DNA of 64,000 bases. Source: JASTVH01 sp042862465 (lineage in GTDB: Bacteria; Pseudomonadota; Gammaproteobacteria; Pseudomonadales; Oleiphilaceae). Both the position numbers and the translations under genes were made by a program. Every line of letters begins with the position of its first letter. Position 1 is the first letter of the stretch. Under the pieces are notes generated by a model that made no database searches, had not been told where the DNA came from, and saw nothing but the letters and a program-made list of their open reading frames with translations. The stretch is from assembly GCA_042862465.1 (NCBI GenBank), contig JASTVH010000008.1:124001-188000 (forward strand), in the 5' to 3' direction. Shown here piece after piece: positions 32,066-41,873 of the stretch.

Positions 32066-33787
32066 TCACAAATCGATCACACCCTCGCGACTCGGACCGG
32101 CGTTGCGGTCCCCCTTTCGCTGGATTTTCTTCACCAAATATTTTGCCGCATCCTGGTAAGGCGAAAGTACCAGGTCTGCGCCGGCTTTCTTTAGAGCAAA
32201 GGCGTCGTCGCCCGGATGTGCTGAAACGGCAATTCGTCCCTTGAACCCTTGATGCCTCAGCCCCTTGATAAGGACCAGGCGAGGGTCCTCATGGGTCAGG
32301 CTCATTTCCTGATGGGGCAATGCCGAAATCACCCACTGCACGCCCTGCATAGGCAGCATGCTTATGAATTCCTGGTCAGAGGCGTCCCCGTAAATGGCAT
32401 CGCCTCCACTCTTGCGCCAGCGCCGAACTTTGTCGGGATCGAAGTCAACCACCAGCATCCGATAGCCGGCCTGGTCCAGGCAGCGGGCGATTGCCGTACC
32501 GTAACGACCAGTCCCGACCAGTATCACTTCATGCCGGTGACGGGTCGCAGGTGCATCCGGGGATTGTTCCCTGAAAGGATATTTGCGCTCAAAGATCCCC
32601 AGCGCCGGTTCCAACATCTGATAGAGCCGGTTGGAGTAGGAAATCATGTAGACGGACAGGGCTATGGTGACCAGGCCAACCAGCGTGACCAGCCCCAGGG
32701 CCGGGGTATCAACATGGCCGAGGTAGACCCCCATGGTGATGAAAATGAGCGAGAACTCACTGATCTGGGCTACCGTTAATCCGGCCAGAAAGCCCGTTCG
32801 TTTGCGAAAGCCCATGATGCCCATGATCACCATGACGATCAGGGGATTCCCGATCAGCACAAACGCGGAGAACAGGATCGCGGCGCCAACCTGGGCGCCC
32901 AGCAAACTCAAATCCAGATGCATCCCCAGGGCGATGAAGAAGAACAGCAACAGGAAGTCGCGCAATGAGGCCAGGCGGGAAAACAGGGCCTCGCGGTAGG
33001 AGGTCGAGGCCAGTGAGACGCCGGCCAGGAGACCGCCCAGTTCCTTGCTGAAGCCGAGAAGATCCCCCAAAGCGGCCAACAGCGCCGCCCATGCGATAGC
33101 GAAGACAACCAGCAGCTCCGAGGAATGGGCAATACGTTCCAGCAGCGGGCTGGCCACGTAGCGCATGAACAGGGCGATCAACAGGAAGATGCCGGTTATT
33201 TCGAGGCACAGGGCCAGCAGGTAGGACGGCATACTCGCCTGGCTCTCCGCCCCGATGCCCCAGGCCGATAGCACCATCATGGCCAATACCACGACCAGGT
33301 CCTGAACAATCAGGAAGCCCAAAGCGATACGCCCATGCAGGGCATCCACCTCTTTTTTGTCTGTCAGCAGCTTGACGATGATGATGGTGCTGGAAAAGGT
33401 CAGGGCAACGGCGACATACAGGGACGTGATGACATCCATGTCCAGCGCCAGTCCAATAAAGAACCCGAAAAGGGACGTGAAGAGAACCTGGCCGAGCCCC
33501 GTGGCAAGGGACACCAAGCCCAACGTCCGGACGAGCTTCAGGTCCAGTTTCAGCCCCACCAGAAAGAGCAGGACGGCAATCCCCAGCTCAGCCAATGGCT
33601 GGATGGTCTTTTCCGATTGCACAATGTCCAGCACCGAGGGGCCGGCAATCAGACCGACGGCGATGAAACTGACAATCATCGGCTGTTTGAGGCGTTGCCC
33701 AATGAAACCCACCAAGGCTGCCAAGGCCAGCAGTGCGCCCAGTTCGTAGAAGGGTTCGGCGTGAATCAGGGCGATGAGGTCAGTCAC
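32066..33787 (-). CDS. CPA2-family cation:proton antiporter with TrkA-N domain (Kef/YbaL-like)
   Basis: A 573-residue membrane protein: about 12 hydrophobic helices form the antiporter domain (about 1-390, with LGIAVLLFLVGLKLDL and SKELGGLLAGVSLAST), followed by a cytoplasmic NAD-binding TrkA-N domain (about 425-550; VILVGTGRYGTAIARCLDQA). Such proteins exchange K+ or Na+ for protons. The start is taken as GTG at 33787, which overlaps the stop codon of the P-type ATPase gene by 8 bases and implies translational coupling. A longer frame would overlap that gene heavily and lacks support. Confidence 0.87.
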   Translation of the reverse strand: MTDLIALIHAEPFYELGALLALAALVGFIGQRLKQPMIVSFIAVGLIAGPSVLDIVQSEKTIQPLAELGIAVLLFLVGLKLDLKLVRTLGLVSLATGLGQVLFTSLFGFFIGLALDMDVITSLYVAVALTFSSTIIIVKLLTDKKEVDALHGRIALGFLIVQDLVVVLAMMVLSAWGIGAESQASMPSYLLALCLEITGIFLLIALFMRYVASPLLERIAHSSELLVVFAIAWAALLAALGDLLGFSKELGGLLAGVSLASTSYREALFSRLASLRDFLLLFFFIALGMHLDLSLLGAQVGAAILFSAFVLIGNPLIVMVIMGIMGFRKRTGFLAGLTVAQISEFSLIFITMGVYLGHVDTPALGLVTLVGLVTIALSVYMISYSNRLYQMLEPALGIFERKYPFREQSPDAPATRHRHEVILVGTGRYGTAIARCLDQAGYRMLVVDFDPDKVRRWRKSGGDAIYGDASDQEFISMLPMQGVQWVISALPHQEMSLTHEDPRLVLIKGLRHQGFKGRIAVSAHPGDDAFALKKAGADLVLSPYQDAAKYLVKKIQRKGDRNAGPSREGVIDL

Positions 33788-36533
33788 GCTGCGCTGCCCC
33801 CGAATCAGCAGGTGGAGGAGGCATACGAAGCATGGACGAGCGCAGCAGTACCTGCTTTTCCAATTCCAGTAACGCAAACACCGCGACACCGATGGCCACG
33901 ACAAGGAGCCCGTCTTTAAAAGCAACCGCTTCAGTTCCGAACACCGCCTGGAAAGGCCCTAAAAAGGTAAACGCGAATTGGGCGATGGTGAGTACACCCA
34001 CGGTTGCCCACACCATGGGCGTACCAGCCAGCATCTTGAGCGCCAGTCCAGGACTGTAGAAGTTGCGCATGAAGAACAGGTGGAATATTTCCATCACCAC
34101 CAGCGTATTAACGGCCATGGTCTGCGCCATCATCGTCGAGTACCCCTGGGCGCCGGCGTAGGCGTAGATCCCATAGACACCGGCCAGGAAAACAATGGAG
34201 ACGAATAGCAGATGCCATAACAGGGTGTGCCCCAGCAAGGGTTCGTTGCGACGGCGGGGAGGGCGGCGCATCACGGTGTCTTCGGTGGGCTCGAAAGCCA
34301 AAGCGATCCCCAGGGTAACCGCCGTCACCGTGTTGACCCAGAGGATTTGCAGGGGAGTAACGGGCAGTGTCACGCCCAGTAGCAGGGCGACCACGATCGT
34401 CAGTGCCTCGCCGGAATTGGTGGGAAGCGTCCAGCCGATCACCTTCTTGATATTGTCGTAGACCGTCCGGCCCTCGCGAATGGCGGCGACGATCGAGGCG
34501 AAGTTGTCGTCCGCCAGGACCAGATCGGAAGCCTCCCTGGCTGCACCGCTGCCCTTGAGCCCCATGGCAATACCGGCATCGGCCCGTTTCAGTGCCGGGG
34601 CGTCGTTGACGCCATCACCGGTCATGGCAACCACATGCTCCTCCGCCTGCAGCGCCATGACCAGGCGCAGTTTGTGCTCCGGGCTGGTGCGGGCGAAGAC
34701 ATCGGTCTTTTTCACCGCCAGGGGCAGTTCGGCATCGCTCAGCGCATCCAGCTCATTGCCGGTCAGTACCCTGTCCCAGTGCCGCAGCCCGACCTGACGG
34801 GCGATGGCCCTGGCAGTGCCGGCGTGATCGCCGGTAATCATCTTCACAGCGATGCCCGCCTGATAACACTGGGTCACGGCCTCGATCGCCTCCGGCCGCG
34901 GTGGATCGATCAGGCCGACCAGCCCGATCAGCATGACGTCCTCTTGCAGGTCGTTGCGTTCAAGGATCGCGTGTTCCGGAGGGACCGGCTTAAGAGCCAG
35001 GGCGAGGACCCGCTGTCCTTCTCCTGCGATCTGGTGCATTTGCGCATGCCAGTAGTCTCGATCCAGTGGCGCCTGATTACCCAGGCGATCCCGTTGCCAT
35101 TGGCACAGATCGAGCACGGCTTCGGGCGCCCCCTTGATGAAAATGGCGGCGCCTCCTTCGTGGTTGTGGTTAAGAGTGGCCATGAAACGGTGGTTGGGAT
35201 CGAAGGGGATCGCGTCGGTGCGCGTCCAATGTTGCTGTTCCTGCGATTCCAGCAGACCCAGCTTGCGCGCCAGCACCAGCAGGGCTCCCTCCATGGGGTC
35301 ACCCTGAACGCTCCAATGACCCTCTTTTTCCTGTAAATGGGCATCGTTGCAGAGCGCGGCGATCCGTCCCATTTCCTGCAGCGCGTGGCGTTCCACGGCA
35401 TCGATGTTTTTCTGCCCGGTCCGTAGCTCGCCTTCCGGCGCATAGCCGCTGCCTTCGACCGTATAGGTTTCCGCGTCATGGACCACGGAAGCCACGGTCA
35501 TTTCGTTTTTCGTCAGGGTGCCGGTTTTGTCGCTGCAGATGACCGAAACGGCGCCAACCGTCTCGATGGCGGGCAGGCGCCTGATAATGGCATTGCGTTG
35601 GGCCATGGCGCGTACGCCGATGGCCAGGGTGATGGTGAGGACCGCCGGCAGACCTTCCGGGATCGCGGCAACCGATAGCCCCACCACCGCCATGAAGAGC
35701 GCCGTGAAGGGCATGCCGTGGACGGCGTAGCCATACGCCAGGATCAGTCCGGCAACCAAAAGGATGAACAGGGTCAGCCAGCGGGCGAACAGGTCCATCT
35801 GTCGGACCAGCGGCGTCACCAGGTGCTCCACCCCGGAGAGCAGCCCGCTGATACGGCCGATCTCTGTCGCGGTGCCTGTGGCGACAACGACACCGACGCC
35901 CTGGCCGGCCGTGACGAGCGTTCCGCTGAACGCCATACAGGAGCGATCGCCGAGGTTGGCCGCTTTCTCCACCGGCCGGGTGTTCTTTTCCACGGGCAGT
36001 GACTCGCCGGTCAGAATGGCTTCCTGGATTTGCAGACCGTGGCTCCTGAGCAGTCGAAGGTCGGCAGGCACCCGCTCACCGGCCTCCAGCAGCACAATGT
36101 CGCCGGGGACCACATCTTCCGCGGCAATGGAGTGACGCAACCCCGCCCGCAACACCGAGGCTTGCGGAGCAAGCATTTCGCTTACCGCCTGCATCGCCTT
36201 TTCGGCCTTGCCTTCCTGGATAAAACCCAGCACGGCATTGACGACCACCACCGCAATGATCACCGAAGTGTCTGCCCAGTGGCCCAACAGGGCAGTAATC
36301 AGCGCTGCCGCCAGCAAGATGTAGATCAGGACATTCCTGATCTGGCGGAGCAGGCGCGCCAAAAGACTTTCCCTGGGTGGCGTGGGTAGCCGGTTGGGAC
36401 CATATTGTTCAAGTCGGCGCTCGACGTCTGGTTCGAGCAATCCGTCATGGCTGCTTTCCAGGTGGGAGAGCGCCTCATCCGCCGTAGCGGCATGGGGGCA
36501 CCACATATTACGTTGATCTGTTGAGTCCATCAT
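33780..36533 (-). CDS. P2-type cation-transporting ATPase (Ca2+ ATPase-like)
   Basis: A 917-residue P-type ATPase. It has an N-terminal cation-ATPase domain (ADEALSHLESSHDGLLEPDVERRL-like, first 70 residues), TGES in the actuator domain, the phosphorylation motif DKTGTLT, KGAPE in the nucleotide domain, and MTGDGVNDAPAL in the hinge. The fourth helix contains PEGLP, as in SERCA/PMR1-type pumps rather than the CPx of metal exporters. The substrate is probably Ca2+ or another cation; Na+/K+ or Mg2+ is possible. The start is uncertain: ATG at 36533 has no clear ribosome-binding site, and a TTG lies 12 bases upstream. Confidence 0.88.
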   Translation of the reverse strand: MMDSTDQRNMWCPHAATADEALSHLESSHDGLLEPDVERRLEQYGPNRLPTPPRESLLARLLRQIRNVLIYILLAAALITALLGHWADTSVIIAVVVVNAVLGFIQEGKAEKAMQAVSEMLAPQASVLRAGLRHSIAAEDVVPGDIVLLEAGERVPADLRLLRSHGLQIQEAILTGESLPVEKNTRPVEKAANLGDRSCMAFSGTLVTAGQGVGVVVATGTATEIGRISGLLSGVEHLVTPLVRQMDLFARWLTLFILLVAGLILAYGYAVHGMPFTALFMAVVGLSVAAIPEGLPAVLTITLAIGVRAMAQRNAIIRRLPAIETVGAVSVICSDKTGTLTKNEMTVASVVHDAETYTVEGSGYAPEGELRTGQKNIDAVERHALQEMGRIAALCNDAHLQEKEGHWSVQGDPMEGALLVLARKLGLLESQEQQHWTRTDAIPFDPNHRFMATLNHNHEGGAAIFIKGAPEAVLDLCQWQRDRLGNQAPLDRDYWHAQMHQIAGEGQRVLALALKPVPPEHAILERNDLQEDVMLIGLVGLIDPPRPEAIEAVTQCYQAGIAVKMITGDHAGTARAIARQVGLRHWDRVLTGNELDALSDAELPLAVKKTDVFARTSPEHKLRLVMALQAEEHVVAMTGDGVNDAPALKRADAGIAMGLKGSGAAREASDLVLADDNFASIVAAIREGRTVYDNIKKVIGWTLPTNSGEALTIVVALLLGVTLPVTPLQILWVNTVTAVTLGIALAFEPTEDTVMRRPPRRRNEPLLGHTLLWHLLFVSIVFLAGVYGIYAYAGAQGYSTMMAQTMAVNTLVVMEIFHLFFMRNFYSPGLALKMLAGTPMVWATVGVLTIAQFAFTFLGPFQAVFGTEAVAFKDGLLVVAIGVAVFALLELEKQVLLRSSMLRMPPPPADSGAAQRD

Positions 36534-36588
36534 CGGGGTCCGCAAATGCCGCTTGTTTATGCCTCTATGGGTGTGCGGATAGGACAGA

Positions 36589-37545
36589 TCAGCTATCCGG
36601 GGCGACAGGGCTGACGAAATCCTCCGGTTTCAGCGCCAGAAGGCTGCAGCCTATCTTCTGAAGAATGTTTTCGGCGGTATTGCCGATCAAGAAGCCGGGA
36701 ATCCCGGTACGTGCCACGGTGCCCATAACGAGCAGGTCAATGTCGTGGTCGGACACGAAACGGGGGATGAGCTTTTCCGGTTCGCCGCGTGGATGAGAAA
36801 TCCTTGGCCGGGGATCCGCATTGAGGGTCGTGACCAGATGGTTGAGCGTCTCCAGGTGAGATGCTTCTTCCGCTTTGACGGCGCGCTGCAGGTCGCGCAC
36901 GGCGATCTGGGCAAAGATATGATTGCGCAGATAGTCTTCAGCAACGCTCTCCCAGCATGCAATGACACTGACATCCGCGTGGTACAGCCTTCCCAGTGTC
37001 AGGCCGGCCTCCAGCAGGGTTTGCGCAAACCGGTATTCCGCCCGGTCGGGTTTGCCCGGATCCACTGCGACGCCAATATGCTCGATAGGTGTAGGGGACG
37101 GTTTCTGGGAGCGGTAGAGCAGCACCGGAATCGGGCATTTGCGCAACAGCCCCATGTCGATCGCGCGGAAGCCTTTATGGCTGGTGGTGGGTTCGGCCGG
37201 TTTTATCAGCAGGTCACAGCCGTTTTGCAGGACATACTGAATAGCCTGGATATGCGGGGCGTGGCCCGAGCGCACGACAATGGCCGGGCGCTCTGAGGCG
37301 CCCTCATCCGGCAGCGTGCGTTTGGTGGTGACGCGTTCCAGTAGTTGTTGGGCGCGCTCATGAAGGAAGTCATCAAAGGCGGCCTGATAGTGGCCCAGGC
37401 CTTCGGGCAGTGCGGCTCCGAGAACCAGAAGGCTCAGTTGCGCCTCCTGATCCCTGGCCAGCGTCAAGGCGGTGTCGAGAGCCTCCTGTTCATGGGGAAC
37501 GTCCAGGCCTTCGACCACAAAGAGAATATGTTTTCTTTTTTCCAC
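36589..37545 (-). CDS. Universal stress protein, tandem UspA domains
   Basis: A 318-residue protein of two UspA-like domains (about 1-150 and 160-310). The second carries the ATP-binding signature in LLVMGTVARTGIPGFLIGNTAENIL. The GTG at 37545 is chosen because AGGGAG lies 9 bases upstream and the protein then starts KRKHILFVVEGL, typical of the family. It stands at the head of the ATPase/antiporter group, 56 bases from the ATPase, and probably belongs to the same transcription unit. A perfect dyad lies about 90 bases upstream. Confidence 0.85.
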   Translation of the reverse strand: MEKRKHILFVVEGLDVPHEQEALDTALTLARDQEAQLSLLVLGAALPEGLGHYQAAFDDFLHERAQQLLERVTTKRTLPDEGASERPAIVVRSGHAPHIQAIQYVLQNGCDLLIKPAEPTTSHKGFRAIDMGLLRKCPIPVLLYRSQKPSPTPIEHIGVAVDPGKPDRAEYRFAQTLLEAGLTLGRLYHADVSVIACWESVAEDYLRNHIFAQIAVRDLQRAVKAEEASHLETLNHLVTTLNADPRPRISHPRGEPEKLIPRFVSDHDIDLLVMGTVARTGIPGFLIGNTAENILQKIGCSLLALKPEDFVSPVAPDS

Positions 37546-37631
37546 AAAACGACGCTCCCTATCTGACAGTACACCAGGACATGACTGTCCCCGCATTACT
37601 CGGCCGCATCCAGCCAGGGCTATATTCCCTC

Positions 37632-37652
37632 ATTGGTCAGGATATGACCAAT
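37632..37652 (-). promoter_or_regulatory. Perfect dyad ATTGGTCA-N5-TGACCAAT upstream of Usp gene
   Basis: Eight-base perfect arms, 21 bases in total, about 87-107 bases before the universal stress protein start. The TGGTC/GACCA half-sites resemble those of GntR/FadR-type operators but with a longer centre. The regulator is unknown. Confidence 0.5.
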
Positions 37653-37732
37653 ATACGACATCACTCTAATGCGGATCTCGCAAGGCGATATTGATCTGTG
37701 TCGTCTGAAGTGCCGTTTCAGGCGCGAAGCGG

Positions 37733-38461
37733 CTAATCATCCAGCTCCGGGTAATGCCGAAATATCCCACTTTCATTGAAGGCCTGTCGCCGTTCGGAGG
37801 TCAGGTACGCCTGGATGTTCGGCCGCTGTTCCACGGCATCGGCCAGGTTGTTGAGCCTGGGAATGGTGGAGGTCTGTGCTTCCATGGCCTTCGGAAAGGC
37901 GTACCGCAGGCCGGCCAGGGTGTGGAACAGGGAGAGGTCCACGTAGCTGAGGCTTCCGCCCACCAGGTGATCGGGGCCTGCCGGATTCTTCGTCAGCACG
38001 TCTTCGAAATACTGCAGGAACTTGGGCAGACGCTGTTCGCGGAAATTCCCGGCGCATCGCAGCGCTTCGTCCTTCTGCTCCTCGTAGTAAAGCTCGGGGC
38101 CCAGAGGGTGATGGACATTGTGGATCTCCGCCACGAAGTCGGTGACGGTCAACTGCAGTCCGTGGGCCCAGAGCCGGTCGCTTTCCGGCTCCGGCACCAG
38201 GCCCAGCCGGGGGCCCAGGAACTGCAGGATATTGGCTACATGGGACACCAGTATCTCACCGGCCTTCAGAAACGGTGGTGCAAAGGGGGGATAGGCGGTG
38301 CGGCTGGCGTCGAGGTATTCCCCGATGGCGCCGACCCCGAAGCCTTCCTCATCCGGGGCGCGGCCGACATCGATGTAATCGGCCCCGGCTTCCTCCAGGG
38401 CCAGACGAATGTATTCCCCGCGGCCGGGAATGCCGGGCCAGTAGTAGAGTTCATAGCGCAT
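37733..38461 (-). CDS. Glutathione S-transferase
   Basis: A 242-residue GST. The N-terminal thioredoxin-like domain (about 1-80) begins YELYYWPGIPGRGEYIRLAL, close to Sigma/Pi-like forms with an early tyrosine; the helical C-terminal domain (about 90-220) includes GGSLSYVDLSLFHTL. It conjugates or otherwise uses glutathione; the substrate is unknown. GGAGGG precedes the ATG at 38461, and an upstream in-frame extension has no support. It is divergent from ydbH. Confidence 0.85.
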   Translation of the reverse strand: MRYELYYWPGIPGRGEYIRLALEEAGADYIDVGRAPDEEGFGVGAIGEYLDASRTAYPPFAPPFLKAGEILVSHVANILQFLGPRLGLVPEPESDRLWAHGLQLTVTDFVAEIHNVHHPLGPELYYEEQKDEALRCAGNFREQRLPKFLQYFEDVLTKNPAGPDHLVGGSLSYVDLSLFHTLAGLRYAFPKAMEAQTSTIPRLNNLADAVEQRPNIQAYLTSERRQAFNESGIFRHYPELDD

Positions 38462-38644
38462 GGCGGACCCTCCTGATGTCCATGGTGATCCACGGTTCCG
38501 GTGGAAAGGGTGGAACATCGCGTCCCACTTTGGGTTAGCATAAAGCCCTTTGGTGCCTCTGAAAAAGCGCCGATCCTGAGGCCACTCGCAAGGGCGGTTC
38601 TTTTCGAGGTGGCCTGAGCAATCTGTTGGCCGAAGCTGCTGTCC

Positions 38645-41200
38645 ATGTCCCTGAAGCGTATTGCTGCTGTCATTGTGGTGCTTGTTCTGACCGGTGCGTC
38701 ACTGGCCGGGCTGTATGGTTGGTGGCAGTGGCAGGATTGGAAGGCCCGTAACGGCATTCAGGATTTACGCTGGCAGGGAGCGCAGCTGCACCAGGATGAG
38801 CTGCGCCTGGATCGGGTTTCGCTCGTTCAGCAACGGAGCCGGCAGCGTCTGGAGGTGACCCTGGATGAGGTCAGGGTGGCGTGGCAGTGGGCGTTCCCGT
38901 GGCCACAGTTGCAAGCCGTCGCTATTGAGCGGGCTGCCGTGCGTCTTGAAGGGAGCGCGGACAGCGAAGAGAGCGCCGGCGCCGCGACAGCGATACCGGC
39001 ACCACTCCCGTCTGAGCCTCCCTCCTGGCTGCCCCGGGACGTCCGGCTATCCCGCTTCCACCTGGAGTTGCCCTGCGCCACCGGTCAATGCGTGCTGGAG
39101 GGAGGGGTGACGGCCCGTCGGGCGGAAGACAGGCTCTTTCCCCTGCATCTCACCCTCGATCTGATTCATCAATCCCACCAGCTGCGCCTAGCCAGCGAGC
39201 TAACCCGCAGCGAGCTATCCACAATCACGCTCAATGGCGCCCTGCATATCGACCAGACACAGCAGGCCTGGCTCTTCAGCACCTACGAGCCAGGTGCGGA
39301 CGGGCAGCGCGCCCGTCTGGCCGGCTCCATCAACATTCCCTCCCTGCCGCAGACCGACTGGCTCCTGGCCTGGCTGCGGCAATGGCAGCCGTTGCCGGAT
39401 AACCCATTACCCGATCAGCCCCGGTCGGCCCGTATGGAAGCGGCCTGGGATCTGCAGCTGGCTGGCGATTCGCGGCTCGTCGCAGCAAAGTTCAATGCCA
39501 GCGCTCATCTGCCCGATCCCTGGCCGCTGCCTGGGGTGGGGGCGGTGACCGGCGACCTGCAACTCGCGGTGGCCCGGGATGGCACTTCCTGGCACTCACC
39601 TGTCATCACCGCCGACCTGACCCTGACACAGCTGGCGGACTGGTCACGGGCGATCCCGGAGCGTTGGCGACCCCGGGCTCTGGAATTCAACCTGGTCTCT
39701 GAGCCCTCGGGGACAAGCGGTGATGATCGACTTCCCCTGAAGGTGAAGCTTGATGCCCAAGGGCCGCTTCCGTTAACGCTACGGTCCCGGTTGGCCGTCA
39801 CCGCCGCCACACCCTGGCAGGTTGCCATCGAGCGGGCCGATGTCCGGGCGACGCTGGGTAACGCAGAGGTTGCGGGCTGGTCGGCCCGAAACGTCCGTGC
39901 TGACCTGCAACTGAGCGGCGATTTCAGTGCGGATGCGCTCTCCCTGCAACTGGCAGCAGGCTCCCAGATCCGTGTGGACGCGTTGGGGGCCGGGGAAGCC
40001 GGCCATCTGTCTGTCAACGGAGGCAGACTCTCTACCAGGGGCATGGCCTTCGATATGGCCTTCGCCGATCCGGCAACGACCTGGCAACTTTCGGGCCCCG
40101 TGACACTCAAGACCCGATCCATTGCCCAGGCCTGGCTGAACCCCCAGCCGTGGTCGTTCGAGGGGCAGCTTGAGGCCGGTCCGGGAACAATCAACCTCGA
40201 AGGCCTGGTGTCCGTGGCCGACCTGAAATGGCCGCTGTGGTTCAGCCAGGAGGATAGCAAGCCCCTTGGACTGCAAGGGCGCATTAAGGTCAAAGGCGGT
40301 CAGTCCGCGGCAGCGCTTAACAAGGTGCTGGCGTTCTGGCCCGACACCCTGTCGCTGGAGGACGGATCGCTCAGCCTCAATGCTGATGTGCAGTTCCCAC
40401 CGGACGCCCCCGTAACGGTGGACGGCGAGCTGTTGCTGCACCAGTTGGGAGGGGTCTACGACCGGCTGGCGTTTAGCGGCCTCAGCGGTGCGGTGGACCT
40501 GGGTCTGGATTCACAGCTGACCGTCGCAACACCGGGCCTGACGCTGAAAGAACTCAATCCCGGCATTCCGTTGGGCCCGCTGTCGGTAAAGGGGCGTTAC
40601 ACGGCGCCGAAGGAGGCGTTGACCCGGGGCACGCTCGCGCTGAACCGGGCCGAGGCAGGCTTCATGTCGGGACGCCTGTGGCTGGAACCCGCCAGCTGGT
40701 CGCTGGATTCGTGGCCGCTGCGGGCGCCGGTGAAGGTGGCCGGGGTCAGCCTGTCGCGGTTGCTGGAATACTATCCGTCGGAGAATGTGTCCGGAACCGG
40801 TCGCCTTGATGGGGTACTGCCGCTGGTCCTTGGACCTGAGGGGGTGCAGGTGGAGCAGGGTAAAATCCAGGCCCAGGCTCCCGGCGGTCGCCTCTCCCTG
40901 CCGGCCGACAGAATCCTGCCCACCGGCGGTAACCGGGAACTGCAGATGGTCTCCAGGGCGGTGGAAAACTTTCACTACTCGGTGCTTTCCACCCGGGTAA
41001 ACTATGATCTTGATGGCAAGCTGATGTTGGACTTGCAGTTGCAGGGGCGTAACCCGGACTATGAGAAGGGGCCGCCGATCCATCTCAATATCAGCCTGGA
41101 AGAGGATATTCCGGCACTGTTGACCAGCCTGCAACTGAGTGGCCGGGTCAACGATACCATCACGCAACGGGTGCGGGAGCGGCTTGAAAAGGCCCAGTGA
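38645..41200 (+). CDS. ydbH: YdbH-family AsmA-like envelope protein
   Basis: An 851-residue protein with an N-terminal membrane anchor (about 5-27, IAAVIVVLVLTGASLAGLYG) and a very long periplasmic beta-rich body. The C-terminal part (SVKGRYTAPKEALTRGTL to LQLSGRVNDTITQRVRERL) is the conserved YdbH end. In E. coli YdbH acts redundantly with TamB and YhdP in phospholipid movement between inner and outer membranes, with YnbE as its outer-membrane lipoprotein partner. ynbE and ydbL follow directly here, confirming the assignment. Confidence 0.88.
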   Translation: MSLKRIAAVIVVLVLTGASLAGLYGWWQWQDWKARNGIQDLRWQGAQLHQDELRLDRVSLVQQRSRQRLEVTLDEVRVAWQWAFPWPQLQAVAIERAAVRLEGSADSEESAGAATAIPAPLPSEPPSWLPRDVRLSRFHLELPCATGQCVLEGGVTARRAEDRLFPLHLTLDLIHQSHQLRLASELTRSELSTITLNGALHIDQTQQAWLFSTYEPGADGQRARLAGSINIPSLPQTDWLLAWLRQWQPLPDNPLPDQPRSARMEAAWDLQLAGDSRLVAAKFNASAHLPDPWPLPGVGAVTGDLQLAVARDGTSWHSPVITADLTLTQLADWSRAIPERWRPRALEFNLVSEPSGTSGDDRLPLKVKLDAQGPLPLTLRSRLAVTAATPWQVAIERADVRATLGNAEVAGWSARNVRADLQLSGDFSADALSLQLAAGSQIRVDALGAGEAGHLSVNGGRLSTRGMAFDMAFADPATTWQLSGPVTLKTRSIAQAWLNPQPWSFEGQLEAGPGTINLEGLVSVADLKWPLWFSQEDSKPLGLQGRIKVKGGQSAAALNKVLAFWPDTLSLEDGSLSLNADVQFPPDAPVTVDGELLLHQLGGVYDRLAFSGLSGAVDLGLDSQLTVATPGLTLKELNPGIPLGPLSVKGRYTAPKEALTRGTLALNRAEAGFMSGRLWLEPASWSLDSWPLRAPVKVAGVSLSRLLEYYPSENVSGTGRLDGVLPLVLGPEGVQVEQGKIQAQAPGGRLSLPADRILPTGGNRELQMVSRAVENFHYSVLSTRVNYDLDGKLMLDLQLQGRNPDYEKGPPIHLNISLEEDIPALLTSLQLSGRVNDTITQRVRERLEKAQ

Positions 41201-41223
41201 TTTTAATGGCAAGTGGAGGTGGC

Positions 41224-41436
41224 ATGACCAGCCAGGATTCGGGAGTACGATATCATCGCCTGGGCGTAGCCGGGCTACTGGCGGCGTTGTGGCTTGGGGG
41301 CTGCACGCCCACGGTACAGATGGCCGCTCCCAAGGAGCCCATCACCGTGAATCTCAACGTCAAGATTCAGCACGAGATCTACGTCAAGGTCGACAAGGAC
41401 CTGGATGAAATGTTCAGCGAGAAGGATTTGTTCTGA
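41224..41436 (+). CDS. ynbE: YnbE-family outer-membrane lipoprotein
   Basis: A 70-residue lipoprotein precursor: signal helix with lipobox LGGC (cysteine at about residue 28), then TPTVQMAAPKEPITVNLNVKI, which is characteristic of YnbE. It partners YdbH, forming the outer-membrane end of the intermembrane bridge. The ATG at 41224 has GGAGGT close upstream; an earlier in-frame ATG at 41206 is possible. Its stop overlaps the ydbL start (TGATG). Confidence 0.85.
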   Translation: MTSQDSGVRYHRLGVAGLLAALWLGGCTPTVQMAAPKEPITVNLNVKIQHEIYVKVDKDLDEMFSEKDLF

Positions 41437-41813
41437 TGCGTATCAACAAAACATTATCGACCAGGCAACCGTTCACCCTGGCACGAATTGGGGCTCTCCT
41501 GCTGGTACTGCTGATGAGTCTGCCGGTACTGGCCATGGGCCTGGATGAAGCCAAGTCCCGGCTGGATGAGGTCAAGCGCGAGGGCTATGTGGGGGAGAAA
41601 CCCACGGGTTATCTGGGGGTGGTGAAGGCCGGGGAACAGGCCCAGGCCATTGTCGATGCCATCAACGAGGCGCGCCGCAACGAATACGAGCGTATCGCCG
41701 ACAAACACGGGGTTGAGGTGACCAAGGTGGAAGCAGTGGCCGGCAAGAAGGCCCTGGAGAAAACCCCTCCCGGGGAGTACATCTGGGTCGACGGGCAGTG
41801 GCAGCAGAAGTGA
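41436..41813 (+). CDS. ydbL: YdbL-family (DUF1318) periplasmic protein
   Basis: A 125-residue protein with a signal peptide (about 15-35) and the DUF1318/YdbL domain: LDEAKSRLDEVKREGYVGE, then a GYLGVVK motif, INEARRNEYERIADKHGV and a closing GEYIWVDGQWQQK. The start codon overlaps the ynbE stop by one base, so the two are translationally coupled. In E. coli YdbL is thought to adjust the YdbH-YnbE interaction. It ends the three-gene operon. Confidence 0.87.
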   Translation: MRINKTLSTRQPFTLARIGALLLVLLMSLPVLAMGLDEAKSRLDEVKREGYVGEKPTGYLGVVKAGEQAQAIVDAINEARRNEYERIADKHGVEVTKVEAVAGKKALEKTPPGEYIWVDGQWQQK

Positions 41814-41833
41814 TCAGCCACTGAGCCCGCCCG

Positions 41834-41869
41834 CGGCGCTTCCGACCCCTGCGCGGGGCGGAAGCGCCG
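41834..41869. terminator. Large hairpin between convergent ydbL and egtD
   Basis: Arms CGGCGCTTCCG (41834-41844) and CGGAAGCGCCG (41859-41869) enclose an inner CCCC/GGGG stem, about 15 base pairs in all. It lies between the two stop codons and could end both transcripts; neither strand shows a T-run. Confidence 0.65.
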
Positions 41870-41873
41870 GACG

